This document shows, piece after piece, positions 18,546-27,527 of a DNA stretch of 64,000 bases. Below the pieces are notes generated by a model. The model was not told the DNA's origin. It saw nothing but the letters and a program-made list of their open reading frames with translations, and made no database searches. The stretch's first letter is position 1; every line of letters starts with the position of its first letter. The DNA is from Alphaproteobacteria bacterium (lineage in GTDB: Bacteria > Pseudomonadota > Alphaproteobacteria > UBA8366), in the NCBI GenBank assembly GCA_028281325.1, contig JANQKC010000005.1, forward strand, positions 145,696-209,695, in the 5' to 3' direction. Both the position numbers and the translations under genes were made by a program.

Positions 18546-19931
18546 ATGGCGTTCGATCGCGAAGCCTTGGAAGATATCTACAATCGGGTACCGGTCTCCT
18601 TGCAGAACGGTGCCTTGAGCGCCTATGGCCTGCACACCCGTTTGACGCGCTATAATAAAGGCTTCTTTCGCCTTCTTGACGACCTTCGTGAACGGGAGGC
18701 CTGGAGCGCCGACCGAATGATGGCGTATCGGGACGACCGCCTTCGCCGCTTCGTCCGACATAGCGCGGATACGGTCCCTTACTACCGCGAATTGTTCCGG
18801 ACGTTGCGGATCGATCCGCGTGAGATCAATGGGCTCGGAGCGTTGCGGCAGCTTCCCATTCTCGACCGGTCGACGGTCCGCGAACGCTGGCGCGAATTCA
18901 TCTCGGATGCGATTCCGACCAAACGGCAAGAGCTAAAATTCACCAGCGGCACCACCGGGGCCGGGCTCCGCTACGTCGCGACCCGGGCGGCCACCCGCGA
19001 ACAGTGGGCGGTCTGGTGGCGGTTTCGCTACGCGCACGGCATCCGCTTCGGAACGCCCTGCGCGATGTTTCGAAGCGCGTTGCTCGTGCCGTTGGACCGC
19101 ACGGAGCCGCCTTTCTGGCGCCGGAACATGGCAACGGGCGAGATTTTCTTCAGCGGCAACCACATGGCACCACGCTATCTTCCCTTCTATATCGAGGAAT
19201 TGAACCGCTTGCGGCCGCCATGGATTCATGGCTTCGGATCGACGGTGACCACGCTCGCCTCCTTCATTCTAGAAACCGGAAAAACGCTCGACTACCCCAT
19301 CCGATGGGTCACCCTGGGATCCGAGCAGGTCTATCCGCATCAGATCGAAAAAATCGAGACGGCCTTCGGCGTCCGCCCCCTTCAGCTCTACGGCATGACG
19401 GAAGCCGTCGCCAATGTTTCCGAAGCGCCGGACGGCGAGATGTACGTCGATGAGGATTTTGCCGCCATGGAATTCCTGCCGATCGACGGCACGGAAAGTT
19501 GCGACATCGTCGGCACCAATTTCAGCAATCCGGCCTTTCCGTTGCTGCGCTACCGCGTGGGCGATCTCGGCACGCCGACCGCGCGCCGGGGCGCGAACGG
19601 CCGGCGGATCGTCTCGCGGCTGGAAGGGCGGAGCGACGACTACATCATACGGCCCGACGGATCGCGGCTCGGCCGGCTCGATATCCTGTTCCGGCGGATG
19701 GTGAATATCCGCGAAGCCCAGATTTATCAGGACATGCCGACCGAAGTGCGTTTGCGCGTGGTGAAAGGCAAAGACTACACGGTCGCCGATGAATCCGCGC
19801 TTTTGGCGGTGGCCCGCAAGCATATCGGCGACGACATCGGCATCGCCGTCGACTATGTCGAGGCCATCGAGCGCACGCCGTCCGGGAAACTCCTGCATGT
19901 CCGGTCGGAACTCGCCGGCGGGCGGCTCTAG
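18546..19931 (+). CDS. Adenylate-forming enzyme, PaaK/CapK family
   Basis: A 461-residue member of the phenylacetate-CoA ligase/CapK branch of the AMP-binding family. The P-loop-like LKFTSGTTGAGLRY (about 124-137), YGMTEAVANVSE (about 281-292) and RYRVGDLG (about 336-343) are seen, with the C-terminal Lys region PSGKLLHV. CapK-like proteins occur in surface polysaccharide clusters as well as in aromatic acid activation; no polysaccharide genes flank it here. Its end overlaps the aldolase gene on the opposite strand by four bases. Confidence 0.88.
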   Translation: MAFDREALEDIYNRVPVSLQNGALSAYGLHTRLTRYNKGFFRLLDDLREREAWSADRMMAYRDDRLRRFVRHSADTVPYYRELFRTLRIDPREINGLGALRQLPILDRSTVRERWREFISDAIPTKRQELKFTSGTTGAGLRYVATRAATREQWAVWWRFRYAHGIRFGTPCAMFRSALLVPLDRTEPPFWRRNMATGEIFFSGNHMAPRYLPFYIEELNRLRPPWIHGFGSTVTTLASFILETGKTLDYPIRWVTLGSEQVYPHQIEKIETAFGVRPLQLYGMTEAVANVSEAPDGEMYVDEDFAAMEFLPIDGTESCDIVGTNFSNPAFPLLRYRVGDLGTPTARRGANGRRIVSRLEGRSDDYIIRPDGSRLGRLDILFRRMVNIREAQIYQDMPTEVRLRVVKGKDYTVADESALLAVARKHIGDDIGIAVDYVEAIERTPSGKLLHVRSELAGGRL

Positions 19932-20614
19932 GAACGCTCGGCTTCCGCCGCGAACACTTCGGCCCCGTAGCGCAGGAAGCCGTTCACATGTTCATAGAAG
20001 AACGTGACGCCGAGCGATGCATAGCGTTGAACGGTGTCCCGGTCGACCATCACCCCGGCGTTGCGGCCGCCCGCGCGAATACGGCCGATGGTCTCGTCCA
20101 TGACTTTCTGCATCGGTGGGCATCGATAATCGCCGCCATGTCCCAGGCTCTTCGAAAGGTCGACGGGGCCGATGAAATACGCGTCGATCCCATCCAACGC
20201 CAACAAGGCGTCCAGATTATCCAATGCCTCCCGGCTTTCGATCTGAATGACGAGGACCTTATCCTCGTAGCCGTCCGGATAGCAGTATCGCACCGCGTCG
20301 ATCATGCGCCGCGCCTGATCCGGCGTGTCGATCCGGGGCACCACGATGCCGTCGACCTTTCGGAACAGCGTGCGCTCGACGAGCCAAGGTTCCGGCTGAT
20401 AGATCCGCGCCAACGAGGTCAGGCCGGTCAAGCGCGCCGCCCGCGCCATGTCTTCCACCGCCAGAAAATCAGGCGCTCCCTGTTCGCAATCGATGAACAC
20501 GGCATGGACGGGCAGGGAGCCTAGAACCTCCACCAGGCTTGGCGAGACATGATCGACATTCACCACGGTCACCGGCCGGCCGGCCGCGAGACGCTGTTTG
20601 AGGGGATTGCCCAT
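19928..20614 (-). CDS. HpcH/HpaI aldolase/citrate lyase family protein
   Basis: About 228 residues, a metal-dependent class II aldolase barrel. VFIDCEQGAPDF, LARI, GIVVPRIDTPDQARRM and IQIESREALDN (metal-binding Glu) and YFIGPVDLSKSLG are diagnostic. It would cleave a 2-keto-4-hydroxy acid to pyruvate (or similar) and an aldehyde. A TTG at 20644 is in frame but overlaps the upstream stop; ATG 20614 is preferred, 16 bases after the FAH gene. The pair FAH hydrolase then aldolase is a common end of meta-cleavage-type pathways. Confidence 0.9.
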   Translation of the reverse strand: MGNPLKQRLAAGRPVTVVNVDHVSPSLVEVLGSLPVHAVFIDCEQGAPDFLAVEDMARAARLTGLTSLARIYQPEPWLVERTLFRKVDGIVVPRIDTPDQARRMIDAVRYCYPDGYEDKVLVIQIESREALDNLDALLALDGIDAYFIGPVDLSKSLGHGGDYRCPPMQKVMDETIGRIRAGGRNAGVMVDRDTVQRYASLGVTFFYEHVNGFLRYGAEVFAAEAERS

Positions 20615-20630
20615 GGGCGTCGTCGTTCCG

Positions 20631-21479
20631 TTACTCGTCGACAATCGGATTGCGGAGCACGCCGATCTGCGACACCTCGACCTCGATCGTGTCGCCTGCC
20701 TTCATCCAGACCGGCGGCGTTCGATACGCGCCGACGCCGCTGGTCGTGCCGGTGGAGATCACGTCTCCCGGCGTCAGTTCGGTGAAGGCGCTGATGTATT
20801 CCACCAGCGCCGGCACATCGAAGATCAGGTCGTCCAAGCTGCCTTGTTGCATGACCTCGCCGTTCAGGCGCGTTTGAATGCTCAGAACGCTCGGATCGGG
20901 AATTTCATCGGTGGTGACGAGCCAGGGGCCGAACCCGCCGGTGCCGACGAAGTTCTTGCCCGGGAGATACTGCGTCGTATGGCGCTGCCATTCCCGGACG
21001 CTCCCGTCGTTGTAGCAGGAATATCCCGCGACATGATCGTAGGCATTCGCCTTTTTCACGTGGCGGGCCGTTTTGCCGATGATAAAGGCGAACTCACCTT
21101 CGAAGTCGAAGGTCTCCGACACTGTCGGCCGGACCATCGGTTGGCCGTGCCCGACCTGCGTATTGCTGTAGCGCGGGAACAGGCTCGGGAACTCGGGCAG
21201 CTTGTTGCCGCCTTCCGCCGCGTGCGATGCATAGTTGAGCCCGACGCAGATGATCTTTTCCGGATCGGGGATCGGCGGCAGCAGGGTGACCGCGTCGAGC
21301 GCGGCGTCCGCTGTTCGGCCTTCGGCATAGGCGCGTGCGGCCGCCAGGGCGTCATTCGCTAACATCTGGCGTAGCGTGTTTCCCGGGACGCCCTCGGCGC
21401 GGCCGACATTGATGACGCCGTCGCCGTCGACAACACCGACCGTTTCGCCTTCGCTGTCACGGTAGCTGATAAGTCTCAT
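20631..21479 (-). CDS. Fumarylacetoacetate hydrolase family protein
   Basis: A 282-residue enzyme of the FAH family. ICVGLNYASHAAEGG, FDFEGEFAFIIGK (metal-binding Glu), YSCYNDGSVREWQ and GDVISTGTTSGVG are the standard blocks. Such proteins hydrolyse or decarboxylate beta-diketo or oxalo acids, or hydrate 2-oxopent-4-enoate-type acids. It is transcribed with the HpcH/HpaI aldolase gene 16 bases downstream, so the two probably act in sequence on an aromatic ring-cleavage or sugar-acid product. Confidence 0.93.
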   Translation of the reverse strand: MRLISYRDSEGETVGVVDGDGVINVGRAEGVPGNTLRQMLANDALAAARAYAEGRTADAALDAVTLLPPIPDPEKIICVGLNYASHAAEGGNKLPEFPSLFPRYSNTQVGHGQPMVRPTVSETFDFEGEFAFIIGKTARHVKKANAYDHVAGYSCYNDGSVREWQRHTTQYLPGKNFVGTGGFGPWLVTTDEIPDPSVLSIQTRLNGEVMQQGSLDDLIFDVPALVEYISAFTELTPGDVISTGTTSGVGAYRTPPVWMKAGDTIEVEVSQIGVLRNPIVDE

Positions 21480-21694
21480 TCATTGGTCCTCCCTGTCGGC
21501 CGCATGATGCCCGACGACGTCTGCGTAAGCAAAGGCAAGCGACCGTGTCGCGCGGAAACAAATGAAACAATACCGACGAGCGCCGGAAATCCCCCGGAAA
21601 CAACGGCTCTCTAGGGTCGCGCCCGTCGGCGCGGCGCGGTCGGGCAGCGGTCCGGATTGCCTCGCCTTAATCGTTGTTTCTTGGAGAGTTAGAT

Positions 21695-22777
21695 ATGTGT
21701 AACGCGATTGTTCCGGCGGCGGATACATTGTCCGAACGTCTTTTTAATTCCGCGATTCAGTCCCTCGAACTATTCGGCGTTTATCTCGGCAAGCGGCTCG
21801 GTCTCTACAAGGTTTTGGAAAGAAGCGGTGCGATGACATCGGGCGGTCTCGCGCAGGCCGCCGGCGTTCACGAGCGGTACGCCCGGGAATGGCTGGAGCA
21901 GCAGGCCGTCGCCGGCTTTCTCGTCGTCGAACAGAATCATCCAGACGCGGCGATGCGGCGCTACGCGCTGCCTGCCGAGCATGTTGGCGTTCTGGCGAAG
22001 GATGACGACCCGGCGCATGTGGCGCCCTTTGCGCAAATGATCGTCGGCATCGCCGCGGCGCTGCCCGAGGTCGTCGACGCCTACCGAAATGGAAACGGCG
22101 TGGCCTATGAACGGTATGGCGTCGATTTCCGGCAAGGGCAGGGCGGTATCAATCGGCCCGCTTTCCGCCAGGATCTCATCGAAGATTGGATTCCATCCAT
22201 CCCGGACCTGCATGACTATCTCACGGGAACGGAGGGTGCGAAGATAGCGGACGTCGGGTGCGGCGAGGGCTGGTCCACCATGGCGCTGGCGAGTGCCTAT
22301 CCAAAGGCGCAAGTCGTGGGTTACGACCTGGATCAGGGATCGATCGCCGCAGCGCGGGATTACGCGGCAACGACAGGGGCGCGCGCCGCCTTCCATCAAC
22401 GGGACGCCGTCGAAATGGAATCGGAAGGGCCGTTCGACCTTATCCTGATCCTCGAAACCTTGCACGACATGTCGCAACCCACGAAGGCGTTGGCTGCACT
22501 CCGCTCCGCCTTGGCTCCGGAGGGTTCCATCGTCATCGCCGACGAGCGGGTCGCCGAAGCCTTCACCGCGCCGGGCGACGAGATCGAACGCATGATGTAC
22601 GGCTGGAGCATTTCGCACTGTCTGCCCGTCGCCATGTCGGACGCGCCATCGGAAGCGATCGGGACGGCGATCCGGCCGGAGACGGTGCGGAACTGTGCCG
22701 TGAATGCTGGTTTCACGAATATCGAGTTCCTGCCGATCGAGAACGACTTGTTCCGTTTCTATCGGCTTCGCGCCTAG
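21695..22777 (+). CDS. SAM-dependent methyltransferase with N-terminal winged helix
   Basis: About 360 residues. An N-terminal helical/winged-helix part (1-110) as in O-methyltransferases is followed by a Rossmann domain with motif I ADVGCGEGWSTMALA (about 181-195), GYDLDQ and LILILETLHDM. A TTG at 21674 is open in frame, but GGAGAG lies six bases before ATG 21695. The substrate is unknown; similar proteins methylate small metabolites. It stands alone and ends just before a strong hairpin. Confidence 0.85.
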   Translation: MCNAIVPAADTLSERLFNSAIQSLELFGVYLGKRLGLYKVLERSGAMTSGGLAQAAGVHERYAREWLEQQAVAGFLVVEQNHPDAAMRRYALPAEHVGVLAKDDDPAHVAPFAQMIVGIAAALPEVVDAYRNGNGVAYERYGVDFRQGQGGINRPAFRQDLIEDWIPSIPDLHDYLTGTEGAKIADVGCGEGWSTMALASAYPKAQVVGYDLDQGSIAAARDYAATTGARAAFHQRDAVEMESEGPFDLILILETLHDMSQPTKALAALRSALAPEGSIVIADERVAEAFTAPGDEIERMMYGWSISHCLPVAMSDAPSEAIGTAIRPETVRNCAVNAGFTNIEFLPIENDLFRFYRLRA

Positions 22778-22789
22778 CCGTCAGAGAAA

Positions 22790-22819
22790 ACGCCCCGGTC
22801 GCGGTCTGGACCGGGGCGT
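22790..22819 (+). terminator. Terminator-like hairpin after the methyltransferase gene
   Basis: Perfect eleven-base inverted repeat, ACGCCCCGGTC (22790-22800) and GACCGGGGCGT (22809-22819), eight-base loop. It is followed by CTCATC rather than a T-run, so termination strength is uncertain. Confidence 0.5.
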
Positions 22820-22835
22820 CTCATCACGCGGATTG

Positions 22836-22934
22836 TTATCCACGGCGCGCTCGCGGCGAAGCCTGTGGATAGCGTGGAAACATGCGCATTCCGACGCCTC
22901 GACCCGCTGAAACTGTGGATAGAACCGGGGATAA
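22836..22934. other. Cluster of four DnaA-box-like 9-mers
   Basis: TTATCCACG at 22836-22844, TGTGGATAG at 22864-22872 and 22914-22922 (reverse complement CTATCCACA), and CGGGGATAA at 22926-22934 (reverse complement TTATCCCCG). Each differs by one or two bases from TTATCCACA. All lie in one 190-base gap between convergent genes. Confidence 0.5.
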
Positions 22935-22967
22935 ATCCCAGATTGTCTTGATGCTTGCGGGGCTGCT

Positions 22968-23363
22968 CTATTGAACGGCTTCGCGGATCTTCGACCCGGT
23001 GTCTTGCAAGGCATCGCCCGCTTTGTCCGCGGCGTCCTTACTGACTTCCTTCGCTTTCTCGCCGACGGTCTTCAGCGCGTCGCCGGCCTTGTCCGCCGCC
23101 TCCTTGGAATAGTCGATCGCCGTGTCGGCGGCTTCCTTGCTCGCTTCCAGCGCTTTCTTTCCGGCTTCTTTCAGTGCTTCACCGGCGTGCGACGCCGCTT
23201 CCTTGGCTTTCTCGCCGGCGGCCTTGAACGACGCCTCGGCGGACGCCGCGGCGCTGCCGGCCTTTTCGGCCGTGTTCTCGTCGCCGCAACCGGACATCGC
23301 GAGGACCGAAACCATGACGGCGATGACGCCAAGCGATGTATGGGCCGGGAATAACTTCCTCAT
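22968..23363 (-). CDS. Lipoprotein with Ala/Lys-rich amphipathic repeats
   Basis: A 131-residue protein with a signal peptide and lipobox (LAMSGC, Cys about 26). The rest is low-complexity Ala/Lys/Glu sequence in repeats of about 11 residues, such as AADKAGDALKTVGEKAKEVSK cut to AADKAGDAL twice. This should form a long amphipathic helix, as in LEA-like or apolipoprotein-like proteins. It is probably anchored in the outer membrane; a protective or envelope-spacing role is a guess. Confidence 0.85.
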   Translation of the reverse strand: MRKLFPAHTSLGVIAVMVSVLAMSGCGDENTAEKAGSAAASAEASFKAAGEKAKEAASHAGEALKEAGKKALEASKEAADTAIDYSKEAADKAGDALKTVGEKAKEVSKDAADKAGDALQDTGSKIREAVQ

Positions 23364-23484
23364 ATCGGCATATCCTTACGTCATTTTGCGCCGCGGCTTG
23401 CTAAGCAATTTACCGGATCGCAGCATGCGTCAACAAAAGGCGCCGGCATCAAGGTCCGGTGCGGCGAGGTCTACTCTCCGCCGA

Positions 23485-23799
23485 TCACCGCGACGCGGCC
23501 GGAATCTCGAACGAGACGCCGACTTCTTCGTCCCCGCGGTACTGCACATTGCATTGCAGGAACAGATCATGCTCGAGTTCCAGTTCGAAATTGTCCGGCA
23601 GTTTCGGCGCATCCGCCGGCCGTAACCGGGCGCCGGTCGGGGACAGGTCGGCCACGAAGCACCGCATGGTTTTCGATGGGTCGCCGAAATGGATGCGCGT
23701 ACGCTTCAACGCTTTCACCCGCTTATGCCGGCGGCGTTCGTCGCGCTCTCCCTTCAGAACGGAGATGAGGTCGTCAAGTTTTCCTAGAGGATCGGACAT
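23485..23799 (-). CDS. PilZ domain protein
   Basis: A 104-residue protein with a PilZ core. The c-di-GMP-binding pattern is present as an Arg-rich RRRHKR (about 22-27) and D-L-S-P-T-G-A-R-L (about 51-59; family pattern D/NxSxxG). A short N-terminal coiled helix (residues 1-20) precedes it. It should bind c-di-GMP and act through a partner. An HD-GYP protein at 38.3 kb could act in the same second-messenger system. Monocistronic. Confidence 0.88.
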   Translation of the reverse strand: MSDPLGKLDDLISVLKGERDERRRHKRVKALKRTRIHFGDPSKTMRCFVADLSPTGARLRPADAPKLPDNFELELEHDLFLQCNVQYRGDEEVGVSFEIPAASR

Positions 23800-23962
23800 G
23801 ACCGCTACGGTAGCGCGAGGTCGTTGACAAAAATTTAACGTTACCGCGACAGTTCCGGTTTTGAGAAAATAATTTCAAAACAAATACTTATTTTGCTAGC
23901 TCCATCTGGCCGTAGTCTTTCGCCTAGCCGACACCGGCTCTGCGCGTCGCCGTCGTCCCCGA

Positions 23963-24991
23963 CTACACGCTCAGACGGTAAATCCTTGCCGCGTTATCGT
24001 GATAAAGTTTAGCTTTCTCGTCGGCCGAGTAGTGCGATGTCAGCCGCTTGAAGGAGTTCCACAAGACATTGTAGCTGCAGCTCAGCTTGTCGACGGGGAA
24101 GTTCGACTCGAACAGGCATCGGTCCACGCCGAATTGCTCTATCGTATAGTCGAAGTAAGGCCGCGTTGCATCGAGCAGTTCCTTGCTGGTGGGCGGTTTC
24201 GGGCGGTGTTCCCAGCCGAAGCCGTTATAGTCCATGTTCAAGCCGCCGAGTTTCGCCACGACATTTTCGCATTGCGCGATCTCGGCGATGTAGCCTTTCC
24301 ATTCCTCGAAAATCTCGTCCCGGCGTCCGTCATACGGTCCGATGCCGAGCGGCCCGCCGAAATGGTCGAGGATGATGGTCACGTCCGGACACGCCTTGGC
24401 CAGATCGATCAGTTCCGGCATCTGCGGGTGATAACACCAGCCTTCCATCGATAGGTCGCGCTTCACCAGTTCGGCGACGCCTTTGCGGTAGCGCGGATCG
24501 AGCAGGGCATGCGGTCCATAAGGCCAGCGCCCGTTCTTGATCGCGTCGCTTTCTTCCCATGTGGCGCTGCAGCGGATGCCCCGGAACCGTCCGCCGCCGG
24601 CCGCGATATGCGCGTCGAGGACATCGCCGACCGCTTCGCCGAGCATCATGTCCGCCGTGCCGATGATCCCGGCAGCCACGCGCCGCGGCCCATATTCGCC
24701 GGATGCGCTCATGGCGGCGATGCCGTTGACAAACTCCGTCTCGCCGACGACACGCAAGTCTTCGGGGCCATCGGTCTTGTACATCGCGCCGCACTCGATA
24801 AAGACCGTCGACACCACATTGTGGCCGCTGTTTAGGTCTTCGAGGATTTCGTCCAACAGATACCGTGGCGACGTCCGCTCGAACCTGAAATCCCACAGAT
24901 GATGGTGCGGATCGCAAATCGGCAGATCCGGTTCCAGCGTTTCCTCATCGTATTGAACGAGCCAATCGTGATTGGTGGCCTTGGACGGCAT
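23963..24991 (-). CDS. Amidohydrolase family metal-dependent hydrolase
   Basis: A 342-residue TIM-barrel hydrolase of the 2-pyrone-4,6-dicarboxylate lactonase/ACMSD-like group. The N-terminal ICDPHHHLWDF carries the first metal His pair, then GIRCSATWEES, GWCYHPQMPEL, IILDHFGGPLG and a C-terminal CLFESNFPVDK with the catalytic Asp region. It probably hydrolyses a lactone or decarboxylates a cyclic acid. Neighbours are a PAS protein and a TauD dioxygenase on the same strand, with gaps over 100 bases. Confidence 0.9.
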   Translation of the reverse strand: MPSKATNHDWLVQYDEETLEPDLPICDPHHHLWDFRFERTSPRYLLDEILEDLNSGHNVVSTVFIECGAMYKTDGPEDLRVVGETEFVNGIAAMSASGEYGPRRVAAGIIGTADMMLGEAVGDVLDAHIAAGGGRFRGIRCSATWEESDAIKNGRWPYGPHALLDPRYRKGVAELVKRDLSMEGWCYHPQMPELIDLAKACPDVTIILDHFGGPLGIGPYDGRRDEIFEEWKGYIAEIAQCENVVAKLGGLNMDYNGFGWEHRPKPPTSKELLDATRPYFDYTIEQFGVDRCLFESNFPVDKLSCSYNVLWNSFKRLTSHYSADEKAKLYHDNAARIYRLSV

Positions 24992-25121
24992 GGCGGACCT
25001 TTCTGAATCGCGTGATGTATAGAGGAGGCAGGCCTCCTATGCGACGACATGCGAAACAATACGGTCGAAGGACGAAGCATGCAAAACGACGCCGGGGAGG
25101 GCGCATGATCGAGAACGCGCG

Positions 25122-25616
25122 TTAGACCGGTAGGACCAGGATATAGGACAGCACCATGTCGACGGTATCGCCTTCCGCCGCGAAGGGCAGGTTGAGCCGC
25201 TCGATCTGGACATACTCCTTCCCCTCGGTGAGGAGCGGCTGTCCCCGACGCCAATTCGGTTTCTGGGTCGTGACGGCATTCAACAGGTTGAGATGCGTGC
25301 CCGATCCGTCGAAATTCTCGTAGGCATCGTCCAGCCATTGTCCGGTGTAGTCGAAGCCGTGCAGGTCAACCAGTTTCGTGCCGACCAGCCGGGCAAGGAA
25401 GCGCGGCGGACTGCCATGCACGTCCACCAGCCGGATGTTGGCAAGGAGCCCGGGAATCTCGACGGGGTCGAAATGTTGGCGCCCCGGCAGACCGGTACGG
25501 GGATGGATCGACCGCCAGTATGACGCCATATCGACGACCAACGGATGGCAGTCCGCTGGAAGCGTGTCGGCGTTCGGGACCAGCTTTCTTTCGTCGTGCG
25601 GCGTGACGCTGAACAT
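25122..25616 (-). CDS. PAS domain protein (PAS_5 type)
   Basis: A 164-residue single-domain protein. YWRSIHPRTGLPGRQHFDPVEIP (cut here), PPRFLARLVGT and FDYTGQWLDD are typical of the PAS_5 family common in Rhodospirillales. It has no output domain or membrane helix, so it may be a ligand sensor that acts on a partner. The gene is monocistronic. Confidence 0.85.
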   Translation of the reverse strand: MFSVTPHDERKLVPNADTLPADCHPLVVDMASYWRSIHPRTGLPGRQHFDPVEIPGLLANIRLVDVHGSPPRFLARLVGTKLVDLHGFDYTGQWLDDAYENFDGSGTHLNLLNAVTTQKPNWRRGQPLLTEGKEYVQIERLNLPFAAEGDTVDMVLSYILVLPV

Positions 25617-25718
25617 AGGATTTTGATCCTTCGATCCACAAAAGTACGTGCCGCATATTAATATAAATTGAATTTCGAAAAACGAAATACTCGGCTATTT
25701 AGAATTTTTGCCGGTTAT

Positions 25719-26594
25719 TCAATAGGGAACTGATCCTTCAACGGTGCACCGTTGCATGACCCGCCGCAGCGATGTGTCGTAATCGAAGGTCGCCTTGTGC
25801 TGCACAGCGCAGTTATCCCAGATCAACAGGTCGCCGACGCGCCATTTATGGCGATAGAGGAATGCCGGATCGGCAATGTGGTCGAACAGTTCCGCCAATA
25901 AGGCATCGCTTTCCGTCTTATCCATTCCAATAACGGCATGCGTGTAGCCGTAGCAGACGAATAGGCATTTCCGGCCGGTGTCCGGGTGGGTTCGAACGAT
26001 CGGATGCAGCGCGTCCGGCGGGTATTTCTCAAGTTCTTCCTCGCTGAGGACCGGACGCTTACCGAATTCATGCGCTTTCTTGTTCCACATATAGCGGTAC
26101 CCGTTCGCGGCTTTCAGCCCGTCGAGCCGGTTCTTCATCCCATCTGAAAGGGCGTCATAGGCGGCCGCCGCACCGGCGAACACTGTATCGCCGAAGGTTT
26201 CGCCATCCTTCTCCGGAACCTCGACGGCGTTCAGCAACGTCGCCTTGCTCGGCTTCTCCAGATAGCAAAGGTCGGAATGCCAATACCGTCCCGCGTCGTG
26301 GGAACCCAGGGGTTTGCCGTCTTTCACAACGTTCGAGACCCAAAAGACTTCCGGCGACTCGTCGCTATTCGCCTCGGCCCGCACATTCACCTGCAACTTG
26401 CCGAACCGGCGAGAGAAGGTGGCGAGTTGCGCCGACGACAAAACCTGATCGCGAATGACGATGACCGCACGCTCATTCAGGGCCTGTTCGATACGGGCAA
26501 ACGCCTGATCGTCGAGCGCTCCCGCCACATCGACGCCGGTGATCGCAGCGCCGATCGGACCGTCGGCATTCTCTATCGTCATCGTGGCGGACAT
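25719..26594 (-). CDS. TauD/TfdA family dioxygenase
   Basis: About 291 residues, an Fe(II)/2-oxoglutarate oxygenase. The iron-binding HxD is in YWHSDLCYLE, the distal His in NCAVQHKATFDYD and the 2-oxoglutarate Arg in SLRRVMQR. The open frame to 26729 is trimmed because GGAGG lies six bases before ATG 26594. Family members hydroxylate taurine, aryloxyalkanoates, carnitine precursors and others. It is divergent from the dienelactone-hydrolase gene. It is the first of three TauD-type enzymes in this window. Confidence 0.92.
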   Translation of the reverse strand: MSATMTIENADGPIGAAITGVDVAGALDDQAFARIEQALNERAVIVIRDQVLSSAQLATFSRRFGKLQVNVRAEANSDESPEVFWVSNVVKDGKPLGSHDAGRYWHSDLCYLEKPSKATLLNAVEVPEKDGETFGDTVFAGAAAAYDALSDGMKNRLDGLKAANGYRYMWNKKAHEFGKRPVLSEEELEKYPPDALHPIVRTHPDTGRKCLFVCYGYTHAVIGMDKTESDALLAELFDHIADPAFLYRHKWRVGDLLIWDNCAVQHKATFDYDTSLRRVMQRCTVEGSVPY

Positions 26595-26765
26595 GCACGC
26601 CCTCCGATGCAGCTTGATGCGGGTATCCGTCGTTTCGTTAACGCACGGCCGCCAAGGCGATGTCAAATTCTGGGACCGGCGGCGCGCGACGCCACGCCCG
26701 GGGTTGGAACCGCCAAGCATTGACTTCATACTTCGAAACGCTCACTGGGATTCAAGGAGGGAAAA

Positions 26766-27503
26766 ATGGCGCTCATCGAGAAAGACGTGGTCGTGACCAC
26801 CAAGCACGGCCGGATGCCGTCCTTCGCGGCCTGTCCGGACGGGGATGGCGCGTTCCCCGCGATCATCTTTTACATGGATGCGCCGGGGTATCGCGAAGAA
26901 CTCAAGAACATGGCCCGGCGGATCGCCAAACACGGCTATTTTTGCCTGCTGCCGGATATGTACTATCGGCTTGGAACCTGCCGGTTCGACCTGCCGCGCC
27001 GCAACGACGCGATGTCGGCCGTTATCACCGCCGCCATGAACCACATCACGAATGCCGACGTGGTGGACGACACCGGCGGCATGCTTGCCTGGATCGACGG
27101 GCAAGACAAGGCCAAGCCCGGCCCGGTCAGTTGTGTCGGCCATTGCATGAGCGGCAAGTATATTACGACCGTCGCGGCCAAATTCCCGACACGCTTCGCC
27201 TCGGCGGCATCGTGTTACGGCGTCGGAATCGTGACAGATCAGGAAGATTCGCCGCATCTGCTGCTCGATCGGGTCCAGGGGGAATTGTGTTACGCCTTCG
27301 CCGAGACCGATCACACGGTGCCGGACCATGTCATTCCGGACTTGCGCGTGGCGCTGGAAAAGGCGGGCACCAAGCATACGCTCGATATCTACCCCGGCAC
27401 GCAGCATGGGTTCCTGTTTTCCGAACGGCCGGCCTATGCGCCGGTCGCCGCCGAGGAAGTGTGGGACAAGCTCTTCGATCTCTGGGATCGCACGCTTACG
27501 TAA
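26766..27503 (+). CDS. Dienelactone hydrolase family protein
   Basis: A 245-residue alpha/beta hydrolase of the dienelactone type. The nucleophile is a Cys in GHCMSGKY (about 124-131), with Asp near AETDHTVPD and His in PGTQHGFLF (about 218-226), the Cys-Asp-His triad of the family. GGAGG precedes ATG 26766. It would open a lactone or hydrolyse an ester in aromatic breakdown. It is convergent with the NIPSNAP gene. Confidence 0.93.
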   Translation: MALIEKDVVVTTKHGRMPSFAACPDGDGAFPAIIFYMDAPGYREELKNMARRIAKHGYFCLLPDMYYRLGTCRFDLPRRNDAMSAVITAAMNHITNADVVDDTGGMLAWIDGQDKAKPGPVSCVGHCMSGKYITTVAAKFPTRFASAASCYGVGIVTDQEDSPHLLLDRVQGELCYAFAETDHTVPDHVIPDLRVALEKAGTKHTLDIYPGTQHGFLFSERPAYAPVAAEEVWDKLFDLWDRTLT

Positions 27504-27527
27504 ACCTCGGCGGCCCCGCTACCGGCG

